A DNA stretch of 10,488 nt from positions 1 to 10,488 of the forward strand of contig CAZJHX010000250.1 in NCBI GenBank assembly GCA_964545715.1. Reading direction: 5' to 3'. Of this stretch, positions 1 to 6,328 are shown one piece after another. This DNA is from CAZJHX01 sp964545715 (lineage in GTDB: Bacteria > Myxococcota_A > UBA9042 > GCA-2863065). The notes below the pieces were generated by a model, which was not told where the DNA came from, made no database searches, and saw nothing but the letters and a program-made list of their open reading frames with translations. A program made the translations under genes and the position numbers. Numbering within the stretch: the first letter of the stretch is position 1; each line of letters opens with the position of its first letter.

Positions 1-911
1 ATCTCGGGGGTCGCCGCGTTCATCGAGATGCGCAGCGACTGCAGCCCGGCCTTGCACAGCCGATCGACCGCATTGGGCAGTGACGCGTTGCTGTTCAGGT
101 GAATGGTGCCCTTGTCCGTCTTGTCGCGGATCAGCCGAATCGACTCCTCCATGACGTCGGCACGCAGCAGCGGCTCACCCTCACAGCCCTGCCCGAACGA
201 CACGACCGCGTGGTCTACAGCCGCGATGTGCTCCAGGGCCACCTTCGCGATCTCGTCCGCGTCCGGATGCTTCAAGATGCGCTCGTGCGCGGCGTCCGTG
301 CCCTCCGGATCGAGAGAGATGCAGCCCACACAGGTAGCGTTGCAGGCCTCGCTGATCGGCAGCGGCGCCTCGAAGCGCCCCAGAAAGTAGTTTTGGGCCG
401 CGCGGCAGCCGTACTCGATGGCGCACCGGTCCAGCTGGTTGATCAGCTTGTTGTCGGGGCTCTGCGCGCGGCGCGCAGTGACGTTGTCTTGAATTGTGTT
501 CAGATCGAAGCGCCACGGGTCCTGCCGATGCTCCGGATCCACCCTCACGGCCGCCGTAACAAACGCGTCGTCCCGAAAGCCCATCGCCGCATACGCAAAC
601 AGCGGCAGAATCGGCGCACGCGGCTGCTTCTCGAAGACCGGGTTGCGCAGCCGCAGCCACGCGGGCGCCAAGAACACGCTGACCGCATGGAACGGGCCGT
701 CCAACATGACGAGCTCGCCGTTGCTCGGGTCGACACCCACCGGCCGACGACCGGGCAACGTGTACAGGTCCGAGCCGCGTGGAACCTCGACGATCTCTTC
801 AGGCGGGACGAGCTCACCGCCGCCACCCGCGTCGCCCACCATGAGCAGCTCCGGATGGTCGTAGATCTGGCCGTCGTCGTCCGCATAGACCAGGCGGGGG
901 CGGTTTTCCAT
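1..911 (-). CDS. Radical SAM protein, N-terminal 303 residues (C-terminus off the window)
   Basis: Reading leftwards from ATG at 911, the frame stays open to the window edge (303 codons plus two bases). A radical SAM core begins near residue 184, with the iron-sulfur motif C190-x3-C194-x2-C197 (sequence EACNATCVGC). A GQGCEGEP stretch near 245-252 resembles the AdoMet-contacting GGE loop of the MoaA-like group. These features imply a 4Fe-4S enzyme that cleaves S-adenosylmethionine. The first ~180 residues form a separate N-terminal region containing YADDDGQIYDHPELL and LPGRRPVGVDP, plus two more cysteines (163, 169). I recall similar uncharacterised deltaproteobacterial proteins, but the substrate is unknown. 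No Shine-Dalgarno is obvious before ATG; a TATGCT hexamer lies just upstream (923-928, minus). It is divergent from the copper monooxygenase gene with only 57 bases between. The radical SAM call is strong; the role is not known. Confidence 0.88.
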   Translation of the reverse strand, partial: MENRPRLVYADDDGQIYDHPELLMVGDAGGGGELVPPEEIVEVPRGSDLYTLPGRRPVGVDPSNGELVMLDGPFHAVSVFLAPAWLRLRNPVFEKQPRAPILPLFAYAAMGFRDDAFVTAAVRVDPEHRQDPWRFDLNTIQDNVTARRAQSPDNKLINQLDRCAIEYGCRAAQNYFLGRFEAPLPISEACNATCVGCISLDPEGTDAAHERILKHPDADEIAKVALEHIAAVDHAVVSFGQGCEGEPLLRADVMEESIRLIRDKTDKGTIHLNSNASLPNAVDRLCKAGLQSLRISMNAATPE

Positions 912-955
912 TTGGCGACCGTAGCATAGAGCCGCTAGACTCAGCCCGCTGTACT

Positions 956-961
956 TGGAGG
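956..961 (+). promoter_or_regulatory. Ribosome binding site of the copper monooxygenase gene
   Basis: TGGAGG lies 7 bases before ATG at 969 and fixes that start. The rest of the 57-base divergent gap (912-968) holds only a weak promoter candidate, TTGGCG (912-917), 18 bases, TAGACT (936-941), which I would not rely on. Confidence 0.6.
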
Positions 962-968
962 TTCGCAC

Positions 969-2357
969 ATGAGGTTGTTGGTCACGGCGCTGCTGGCGCT
1001 GTCGTTGGGGTGTTCTGAGTCCGAGCCTGTCACTGCCGATCCGGCGCCCGTCCCCGAAGAAGAGAAGCCCCCGGTCGAGGAAGAGCCCATCGAGGGCGCG
1101 CTGACCTACTACACCGACATCAAACCGATCCTGGACACCATGTGCGTGCGCTGCCACTCAGAGGGCCAGATCCGGGAGAACTCGCCCCTGGACACCTATG
1201 AAGGCGTCAAGGCGCTGGCCCCGCTGATCAAGGAGAAGGTCACCGACAGGACGATGCCGCCCTGGCTGGCGACGCACGGCTGCAAGGAGTACGCGTACGA
1301 CGAGTCGCTGGACGAAGATGAGATCGCCACGATCTCCGAGTGGGCCGACACCGGGGCCACCATGGGCGACGAGAACGCCACGCCGGCCGAGGTCCGCGCG
1401 CGCACCTTTGCCACACTGACCCGCGAGGACGTCACCATCGAGATGCCGCTGGACTACACCATGGTGAAGTCCCCCGACGAGTACCGCTGCTTCCTGCTGG
1501 ACTGGCCCGAGGACGAGCACAAATACATCACGGGCTTCGGGGCCAAGCCGGGCAACCCCAACGTGGTGCACCACATCATCGCGTACCTGGTGCCGCCCGC
1601 GCAGGTCGAGACGTTCGAAAAATACGACACAGACGACGACGGCCCCGGCTACGAGTGCTTTGGTGGTCCGACCGGCATGGGCGGCATGCAGTCTCTGGGT
1701 GTGCGCTTTCTGGGCGGCTGGGCCCCCGGCGGCGTCGGCGGTGACACTCCGCCCGGCACCGGCATGCCGATCGCGCCCGGCTCCAAGATCGCGCTGCAGC
1801 TGCACTACAACACGCTGGATACGGAGCCCGCGCCCGACCGCACCAGCGTGGTCTTCAAGCTCAGCGACGACGTGGACCACGAGGCGTTCATCATGCCGTG
1901 GGCCAACTTCGCGTGGATCAGCGGCGCCGGGATGAACATCCCCAAAGGCGAGGCCGACGTCATGCACACGTGGGCCTCCGATCCCTGGAAGCTCCCGTTC
2001 TTCGACACGTCCGACAAGCGCCTGCGGCTGTACTCCGCGTCGCTGCACATGCACACGCTGGGCAGCTACGGCAGCGTCTTCGTCAACCGGAAATCCGGCG
2101 ACAAGGCGGGTGAGACAGAGTGCTTGCTGAACATTGACCAGTACGACTTCGGCTGGCAGCGCAACTACGGCTTTATGGAGCCCGTGGACCTCGCCCCCGG
2201 CGACGAGCTGGGGCTGGAGTGCCACTGGGACAACACCCAGGCAAACCAGCAGTGGGTCGACAACGAGCAGCTCGAGCCGGTCGATCAGAAGTGGGGGGAG
2301 GGCACAACCGACGAGATGTGTGTAGCCTTCTTCTATGCAGTCGCCTTCAAAGAGTAG
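969..2357 (+). CDS. PHM-like type II copper monooxygenase fused to an N-terminal c-type haem module, secreted lipoprotein
   Basis: 462 residues. The short signal peptide ends at G14-C15; the lipobox is imperfect (SLGC), so lipidation is probable, not certain. An acidic, proline-rich linker (about 20-42) follows. A haem module at about 46-135 has C59-V-R-C62-H63, with M96 in TMPPW as candidate sixth ligand. The rest matches peptidylglycine alpha-hydroxylating monooxygenase (PHM)/dopamine beta-monooxygenase: H201-H202 and H279 (LQLHYN) would be the CuH site, and H360-x-H362 with M450 (TDEMC) the CuM site. All six copper ligands are present. The family hydroxylates aliphatic C-H bonds using O2 and an electron donor; the substrate here is unknown. 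Fusion to haem suggests the cytochrome feeds electrons to copper (inference). Its 3' end overlaps the DUF420 gene by 23 bases, so the two are probably one operon. ATG is chosen because a Shine-Dalgarno precedes it. Confidence 0.9.
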   Translation: MRLLVTALLALSLGCSESEPVTADPAPVPEEEKPPVEEEPIEGALTYYTDIKPILDTMCVRCHSEGQIRENSPLDTYEGVKALAPLIKEKVTDRTMPPWLATHGCKEYAYDESLDEDEIATISEWADTGATMGDENATPAEVRARTFATLTREDVTIEMPLDYTMVKSPDEYRCFLLDWPEDEHKYITGFGAKPGNPNVVHHIIAYLVPPAQVETFEKYDTDDDGPGYECFGGPTGMGGMQSLGVRFLGGWAPGGVGGDTPPGTGMPIAPGSKIALQLHYNTLDTEPAPDRTSVVFKLSDDVDHEAFIMPWANFAWISGAGMNIPKGEADVMHTWASDPWKLPFFDTSDKRLRLYSASLHMHTLGSYGSVFVNRKSGDKAGETECLLNIDQYDFGWQRNYGFMEPVDLAPGDELGLECHWDNTQANQQWVDNEQLEPVDQKWGEGTTDEMCVAFFYAVAFKE

Positions 2358-2880
2358 CCCGCCGGCGAACGCGGACGGATTCTGGCTCCGCATCATCTAC
2401 ATCGTCAGCGTCCTCATCAGCGGCGCCGTGGCCTTTCTGATCCTGGGACCACGCCCTGAAGGGATGGCCGGCAGCCTGGATGTCTCCGCGCTGCCCCTTG
2501 TGAACTGCTCGTTCAACGCCGCGACCACGGTGCTGCTCGTGATCGGCCTGGTGCTGATCAAGCAGAAGCGTATCGAGCTGCACAAGCGCATCATGCTCGG
2601 CGCTTTCGCCACCTCCAGCGCCTTTCTGGTCTCGTACGTCATCTACCACTGGTTCAAGGCCGGTCCCAAGCAGTACGTGGGCGACTACAAGGCCGTTTAT
2701 CTGGTGATCCTGCTCACGCACATCGTGCTGGCGGCGATCATCGTGCCCATGGCGCTGGTCACGCTATACCGCGGCTGGACCATGAACGTGGACAAGCACC
2801 GCTGGATCGCCAAAATCACGCTGCCGCTGTGGCTCTACGTCTCGGTCACCGGCGTGCTGATCTACGCCATGCTCTACTGA
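2335..2880 (+). CDS. DUF420 family membrane protein (CtaM/YozB-like)
   Basis: 181 residues, with five hydrophobic segments at about 17-38, 52-75, 86-106, 119-145 and 159-180. Histidines at helix ends (H83, H105, H129, H155) and the spacing fit the DUF420 family. CtaM, the Staphylococcus/Bacillus member, is needed to mature haem-copper oxidases; a similar role here is inferred and agrees with the Sco-like, haem-synthesis and oxidase genes nearby. The ATG lies inside the last 23 bases of the copper monooxygenase gene and has no clear Shine-Dalgarno, so translation is probably coupled. The next ATG would remove the first helix. Its TGA (2878-2880) overlaps tail-to-tail with the stop of the beta-propeller gene on the other strand (2874-2876), leaving no room for a terminator. 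Confidence 0.85.
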   Translation: MQSPSKSSPPANADGFWLRIIYIVSVLISGAVAFLILGPRPEGMAGSLDVSALPLVNCSFNAATTVLLVIGLVLIKQKRIELHKRIMLGAFATSSAFLVSYVIYHWFKAGPKQYVGDYKAVYLVILLTHIVLAAIIVPMALVTLYRGWTMNVDKHRWIAKITLPLWLYVSVTGVLIYAMLY

Positions 2881-4379
2881 CAGCCCGCCACGGCCTTGGT
2901 GAAGCACCCGATCGACGGCTCGCAGAGATCGCTCGTACACGGGTCGTTGTCATTGCACACGCCCGCCTCCACCGCATCGCTGTTGCTGCACGCGGAGTAG
3001 GTGCAGTCGTCCAGGGTGCACGGGTTGCCGTCATCGCAGTCGCTGATGGTCTTCATGTAGCACTCGCCCGAGCGCTCGACCGTGTCATTACCCCATGCGT
3101 CGGTGCGCAGCATCCAGGCGCCCTCGCCGTTGCCGCCTACGAAGAGCCCCCCGTCACCCTCGAGGGCGATACCCGCGTTGATGGTCACGTTGTTGTCTCG
3201 TTCGGCAAGGCGCTCCCACAGCGGGTTGCCGTCCGGGTCGATCCGAACCAGCCAGGCGCGATGCGTCGGCTCGGTTTGACGGTAGCCCATAGCCAGAAAG
3301 CCGCCGTCTGACGTCGCCAGGATCTGGTGAAACTGATTGCGGCCGGACGGTCCGAAGTTGTGGTCCGCGATCAGCGTGCCGTCCGGCTCGACGACGATGT
3401 AGCGGCCGTCCAGGTGTTTCCCAGGGTCCGGGTTGTTATAGAAGCCGGCAAGCGCCAACCGTCCCGCCGTGCTCTGGCTGAGCGCCTGGCCGACCGACCT
3501 GTACTCGCCGTAGAAGTTCTGCCAGCCCACCGACCCGTCCGACTCGATTCGCGCAATCCAGAATGCAGACGTCGGATCCAGTGTGTCGGAGTCCGCGTGC
3601 GTGCCCACGACGGGGCCACCATGGCTGCCGCCGACGTAGTACGCCCCCTCGGCCTGCGGCACAAAACCGCGCGCCGTCTGGTGCGACGGCAGGGGCACCA
3701 CAATCTGCCCGGTGACTTTTGCATCCGCGCTGATGGTCATCATCCAAGCGTCGTACGTGTCTTCGAGCCCACCTGAGCGCCAGCCGCCCACCAGGAACTC
3801 ACCCGACGCCAGGGGATGGATGGCCCAGAAGGCGTCCTGCTCGTGCTCACGCCCCAGCCGCTCCTCGTGCTCGACCTCGCCGTGGGGACCGATCCACGCG
3901 ATCCAGCCCTGCCACACGCTCTTGGTCTGGTATCCCGCCTCCGTTGACGTGCCCACCATGATGAACCCGCCGTCGTCCCTCACCGTCACGTCCCGACTGG
4001 TCTCAGCAAGGAACGGCTCGCCGTACAGCTTGCCGAGCTCGACGACCCCGGCGGCATCCGTTGCCACCAGGACGCCCTGGTGATTCTGGCCACTCTGGTG
4101 CTGGCGCCCAACCGCGACATACCCGGACGCGCGCGGGGCCACGTTGAAGAAATAATCCGCCAGCTCCGCATAGCCCTTGTCCACCGTCCAGTCGGCCGGG
4201 TCGACCGGCGGGCCGGTGTCCGTGACCTCGATGGCCACGTCGGCCACGTCGGCCACGTCGGGCGCCGGCGCCGCATCCGGATGGTCCACCAGGGCATCGA
4301 ACTCCAGCGGGCTAAGCGCCGCCGGGAGATCCGCACAGCCGGTCACCACGAGGACGACTGCCGGCATGAGCAGACGCAT
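2874..4379 (-). CDS. Predicted seven-bladed beta-propeller lipoprotein with a cysteine-rich C-terminal tail
   Basis: 501 residues. The signal peptide ends in the lipobox VTGC (C15). A low-complexity linker with DVADVADVA (41-49) leads to seven repeats, each opening with a G-x-hydrophobic-VG strand at about residues 86, 137, 193, 245, 306, 359 and 410. Most of these continue to a W/D-x-I/V-x-DG-x-x-x-W pattern. The 51-61 residue spacing fits a seven-bladed propeller (inference from repeats). The tail has ten cysteines (440, 448, 454, 459, 464, 475, 481, 486, 492, 500) in two NPCT/DPCT-type units common in myxobacterial surface proteins. ATG at 4379 shares its A with the hemH stop codon (TGATG), which favours it over the TTG immediately upstream. 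It is last gene of the cupredoxin-hemH operon. A surface or periplasmic binding role is likely, but no ligand can be named and no catalytic motif is visible. Confidence 0.82.
   Translation of the reverse strand: MRLLMPAVVLVVTGCADLPAALSPLEFDALVDHPDAAPAPDVADVADVAIEVTDTGPPVDPADWTVDKGYAELADYFFNVAPRASGYVAVGRQHQSGQNHQGVLVATDAAGVVELGKLYGEPFLAETSRDVTVRDDGGFIMVGTSTEAGYQTKSVWQGWIAWIGPHGEVEHEERLGREHEQDAFWAIHPLASGEFLVGGWRSGGLEDTYDAWMMTISADAKVTGQIVVPLPSHQTARGFVPQAEGAYYVGGSHGGPVVGTHADSDTLDPTSAFWIARIESDGSVGWQNFYGEYRSVGQALSQSTAGRLALAGFYNNPDPGKHLDGRYIVVEPDGTLIADHNFGPSGRNQFHQILATSDGGFLAMGYRQTEPTHRAWLVRIDPDGNPLWERLAERDNNVTINAGIALEGDGGLFVGGNGEGAWMLRTDAWGNDTVERSGECYMKTISDCDDGNPCTLDDCTYSACSNSDAVEAGVCNDNDPCTSDLCEPSIGCFTKAVAGCQ
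4233..4259 (-). repeat. Three perfect 9-bp tandem repeats coding for DVA units
   Basis: GGCCACGTC occurs three times without interruption on the plus strand. On the coding strand it gives DVADVADVA, residues 41-49 of the beta-propeller lipoprotein, in the linker between lipid anchor and propeller. Its length could vary in frame by slippage, changing only the tether. Confidence 0.9.
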
Positions 4380-5413
4380 CAACCGTACTGGCGACGCACC
4401 AACTCGGCCGCCGCCTCGATCCAGCGGGGATGGGCGTTGACGGCCGGCACCAGGCGCAGCTCCTCGCCGCCGTGGGCGATGAAATCTTCCTGTGCGCGAA
4501 TCCCAATCTCCTCAAGCGTCTCGAGACAGTCGGCCACAAAGCTGGAGACGAAAACAAGCAGCTTCTTCACACCCTGTTCGGCCAGCTCGTTCACCACGAG
4601 ATCCGTGTACGGCTTGATCCAGGGCGTTCGCCCCAGCCGGCTTTGGAAGGAGACGCTCCACGCATCGTCATCCAGGCTCATGGACGCCGCCAGCAGTCGC
4701 GCGTTGGCGTAGGACTGCGCTTTGTAGCAGTTGCGATTGGCCTGCACGATGGCGTCGCAGCACGTCGGGGATGCCAGGCAGTGCGCCCCGGAGTCATCGC
4801 AGCGCGTGACGTGACGCTCGGGCAGCCCGTGATAGCTGAACAGGACCCGGTCCGGCTTCATGTCCTCGAAAATCGGCGTGCCGATCCGAGTGATCGCGTC
4901 GATGAAGCCGGGATCGTCGTAGAACGGAGACACCACCGAGAATTGGGGCACGGTCCACTGGTCGCCCAGCAGTTCGAACACGCGCCGCAGGCTGGTCCCG
5001 GTCGACGACGCCGCGTACTGCGGATACAGCGGAAACAAGATGATCCGGTCGATGCCGGCATCCCGAAACTGCTGCAGCGAAGACTCCATGGACGGGTTGC
5101 CGTACCGATGGCCCAGCAGCACCTTGTAATCGCCGCCGAGCGCGGCCTCCAGACGCGTGGCCATCGCCTGCCCGTGCACCGTCAGCGGCGACCCCTCCGG
5201 CAACCAGACCTTCCTGTACGCAGCCGCCGACTTAGCGGGACGCCTGGGCAGGATGATGAGATTGAGCAGTAGCCACCGCGCAACAGGGTTGATGTCGATG
5301 ACGTAGGGATCGGAGAGAAACTGACGCAGGTAGCGCCGGACCTCGGGCACCTCCGGGGCGTCCGGGGTGCCGACGTTGATCAGCAGGACACCGATGGAGG
5401 GCTGAGTCGCCAA
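4379..5413 (-). CDS. hemH: Ferrochelatase, with a cysteine-rich insert resembling 2Fe-2S ferrochelatases
   Basis: 344 residues, normal for bacterial HemH. It inserts Fe2+ into protoporphyrin IX to give protohaem. Visible signatures are the N-terminal GVLLINVGTPDAP, the catalytic histidine H195 in LFSYHGLPERH, and E298 in CLETLEE, matching the conserved active-site glutamate. Between them are C205, C212, C218, C219 and C229, the region where some bacterial ferrochelatases, including Myxococcus, use cysteines to bind a 2Fe-2S cluster; a cluster here is inference. The only plausible start is TTG at 5413. An in-frame TAA ending the upstream gene lies 15 bases before it, no ATG or GTG lies between, and the conserved N-terminus begins at once. 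No Shine-Dalgarno is visible, so initiation probably depends on ribosomes finishing the upstream gene. The stop overlaps the next gene's ATG. With hemG it supplies the last two haem steps. Confidence 0.95.
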   Translation of the reverse strand: MATQPSIGVLLINVGTPDAPEVPEVRRYLRQFLSDPYVIDINPVARWLLLNLIILPRRPAKSAAAYRKVWLPEGSPLTVHGQAMATRLEAALGGDYKVLLGHRYGNPSMESSLQQFRDAGIDRIILFPLYPQYAASSTGTSLRRVFELLGDQWTVPQFSVVSPFYDDPGFIDAITRIGTPIFEDMKPDRVLFSYHGLPERHVTRCDDSGAHCLASPTCCDAIVQANRNCYKAQSYANARLLAASMSLDDDAWSVSFQSRLGRTPWIKPYTDLVVNELAEQGVKKLLVFVSSFVADCLETLEEIGIRAQEDFIAHGGEELRLVPAVNAHPRWIEAAAELVRRQYG

Positions 5414-5428
5414 GCTGAACGCTTGAGG

Positions 5429-6226
5429 TTAGTTGAAGGTGTGATCGACGGTGGCGTTGCCGCCGGCGTCAACCTTGGCGGTGGCGCTGGCCTCGCCCAG
5501 AGTCTCGTGCCAGATCTTGACCTTGTACTCGCCCGCCGGGACATCGCCCATGCTGAACTTGCCGTCGGCGCCGGTCACTGCCACGTACGGGTGCTCGCTG
5601 ACCCAGACCCAGGCCTGCATCCACTCGTGCGCGTCGCAGCGGACATCCATGAGGCCCGACTTCTTCATCTTGTACGTCAGGGTCTGGCCCTGGTTGGGCA
5701 GCGCGATGTTCTTGAGGTTCTTCGCGTTGCTGCCCTTCTTCAAGTACAGGTGCGTGTTGTGCAGCACGCTGTCGCTGTTCTTGGCGCTGAGCTCTGCGCC
5801 CTTTTGGCCAATCGACACGTGCGGCTCGAAGCGGCACTTGGCGTTGTCCACCGTCGGCGACCCGTTGGCCCAGGCCTTGCCCTTGGAGACGCCCTCCAGC
5901 GCGACGATCGCGTTGGCCAGCTTGCCGTCGGCGACGATCAGCTTGTTGCCCTGGACCTCGCCCTCGCCACAGACCGAGTTGTCCTTGGTCAGCTTCAGCT
6001 TGGTATCCGTCTGCGTGCCGCCGTAGGAGATAGTCCCACTGATGGTGCCGCCGTTATCCACTGCGCCCTCAGCGTAACCGCCGCTCTTGCCGGGCTTGCC
6101 GCTCTTGCCGCTCTTGCCGCTCTTGGCGGGCTTACCCTTCTTGCCGGCAGCCTTGTCTTTGCCACAGCCAGCGAAGGCCAGCGCGAGGCACATGGTGCCG
6201 AGCAGTGCGATCAATCGTGCGTTCAT
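5429..6226 (-). CDS. Cupredoxin-like lipoprotein with a C-terminal carboxypeptidase-regulatory-like segment
   Basis: 265 residues. A signal peptide ends in the lipobox FAGC (C21). A tether of three-residue Lys/Gly/Ser/Pro units spans about 29-49. The body (about 57-215) looks like a cupredoxin: beta-rich, with NSDSVLHNTHL holding H156 and H159, and a late cluster C197-D-A-H200-E-W-M203 suited to a copper site, though spacing is tighter than in classical blue copper proteins. C86 and C131 could form a disulfide. HPYVAVTGADGKFSMGDVPAG (212 onward, in part) is typical of carboxypeptidase-regulatory-like beta domains. A periplasmic electron-transfer or copper-binding role is likely; the partner is unknown. 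AGAGG lies 5 bases before ATG at 6226. It heads an operon with hemH 15 bases downstream in the same reading frame. Alternatively it is a copper carrier for the oxidase rather than an electron carrier. Confidence 0.85.
   Translation of the reverse strand: MNARLIALLGTMCLALAFAGCGKDKAAGKKGKPAKSGKSGKSGKPGKSGGYAEGAVDNGGTISGTISYGGTQTDTKLKLTKDNSVCGEGEVQGNKLIVADGKLANAIVALEGVSKGKAWANGSPTVDNAKCRFEPHVSIGQKGAELSAKNSDSVLHNTHLYLKKGSNAKNLKNIALPNQGQTLTYKMKKSGLMDVRCDAHEWMQAWVWVSEHPYVAVTGADGKFSMGDVPAGEYKVKIWHETLGEASATAKVDAGGNATVDHTFN
6080..6143 (-). repeat. Seven degenerate 9-bp tandem repeats coding for Lys-Ser-Gly units
   Basis: CCGCTCTTG-like units repeat about seven times on the plus strand, three of them identical and consecutive (6099-6125). 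They code for KKG, KPA, KSG, KSG, KSG, KPG, KSG, a flexible basic tether between the lipid anchor and the folded part of the cupredoxin-like lipoprotein. Confidence 0.9.
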
Positions 6227-6231
6227 CGTGT

Positions 6232-6236
6232 CCTCT
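6232..6236 (-). promoter_or_regulatory. Ribosome binding site of the cupredoxin-like lipoprotein gene
   Basis: AGAGG on the minus strand sits 5 bases before ATG at 6226, within a purine-rich GAAGAAGAGGA run. It supports this start codon. Confidence 0.65.
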
Positions 6237-6265
6237 TCTTCGTTCAGGTTCGTTCGTTCGCGGCA

Positions 6266-6276
6266 GGGTGATACCC
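6266..6276. promoter_or_regulatory. Palindrome GGGTGATACCC, copy 1, in the hemG/cupredoxin control region
   Basis: Four-base arms GGGT/ACCC flank GAT. The same 11 bases recur at 10028-10038 before ctaE. This copy covers the predicted -10 element of the cupredoxin-hemH promoter, a natural place for a repressor. No known operator with this arrangement is recognised. Confidence 0.4.
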
Positions 6277-6296
6277 CAAAGACCGCGGGTTGACAA
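6268..6296 (-). promoter_or_regulatory. Putative sigma-70-type promoter of the cupredoxin-hemH operon
   Basis: On the minus strand, TTGTCA (6296-6291), a 17-base spacer and TATCAC (6273-6268) give 5/6 and 4/6 matches to the housekeeping consensus. Transcription would start near 6261, leaving a ~35-base leader with the Shine-Dalgarno. The -10 hexamer lies inside the GGGTGATACCC palindrome. On the plus strand, overlapping TTGACA (6290-6295) could serve hemG with a weak TAGACA (6314-6319). That would put its start at the ATG, consistent with a leaderless hemG message. Confidence 0.45.
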
Positions 6297-6328
6297 GCCT
6301 TCGCTCGACGCAGTAGACAGGCCCTCCA

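Noticed and set aside
99..929. 276-residue open frame on the plus strand, opposite the radical SAM gene
   Set aside because: Low-complexity shadow; the minus strand carries the CxxxCxxC motif and a coherent protein.
1158..2396. 412-residue open frame on the minus strand, opposite the copper monooxygenase gene
   Set aside because: It is rich in V, R, H and A with no recognisable domain, and is explained by high-GC codon bias of the real gene, whose ligand motifs are unmistakable.
2860..2890. Terminator between the convergent DUF420 and propeller genes
   Set aside because: The two stop codons overlap by a few bases and no inverted repeat with a T run is visible.
4430..5272. 280-residue open frame on the plus strand inside hemH
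   Set aside because: Shadow of ferrochelatase; no motif, no ribosome site, unusual R/V/Q composition.
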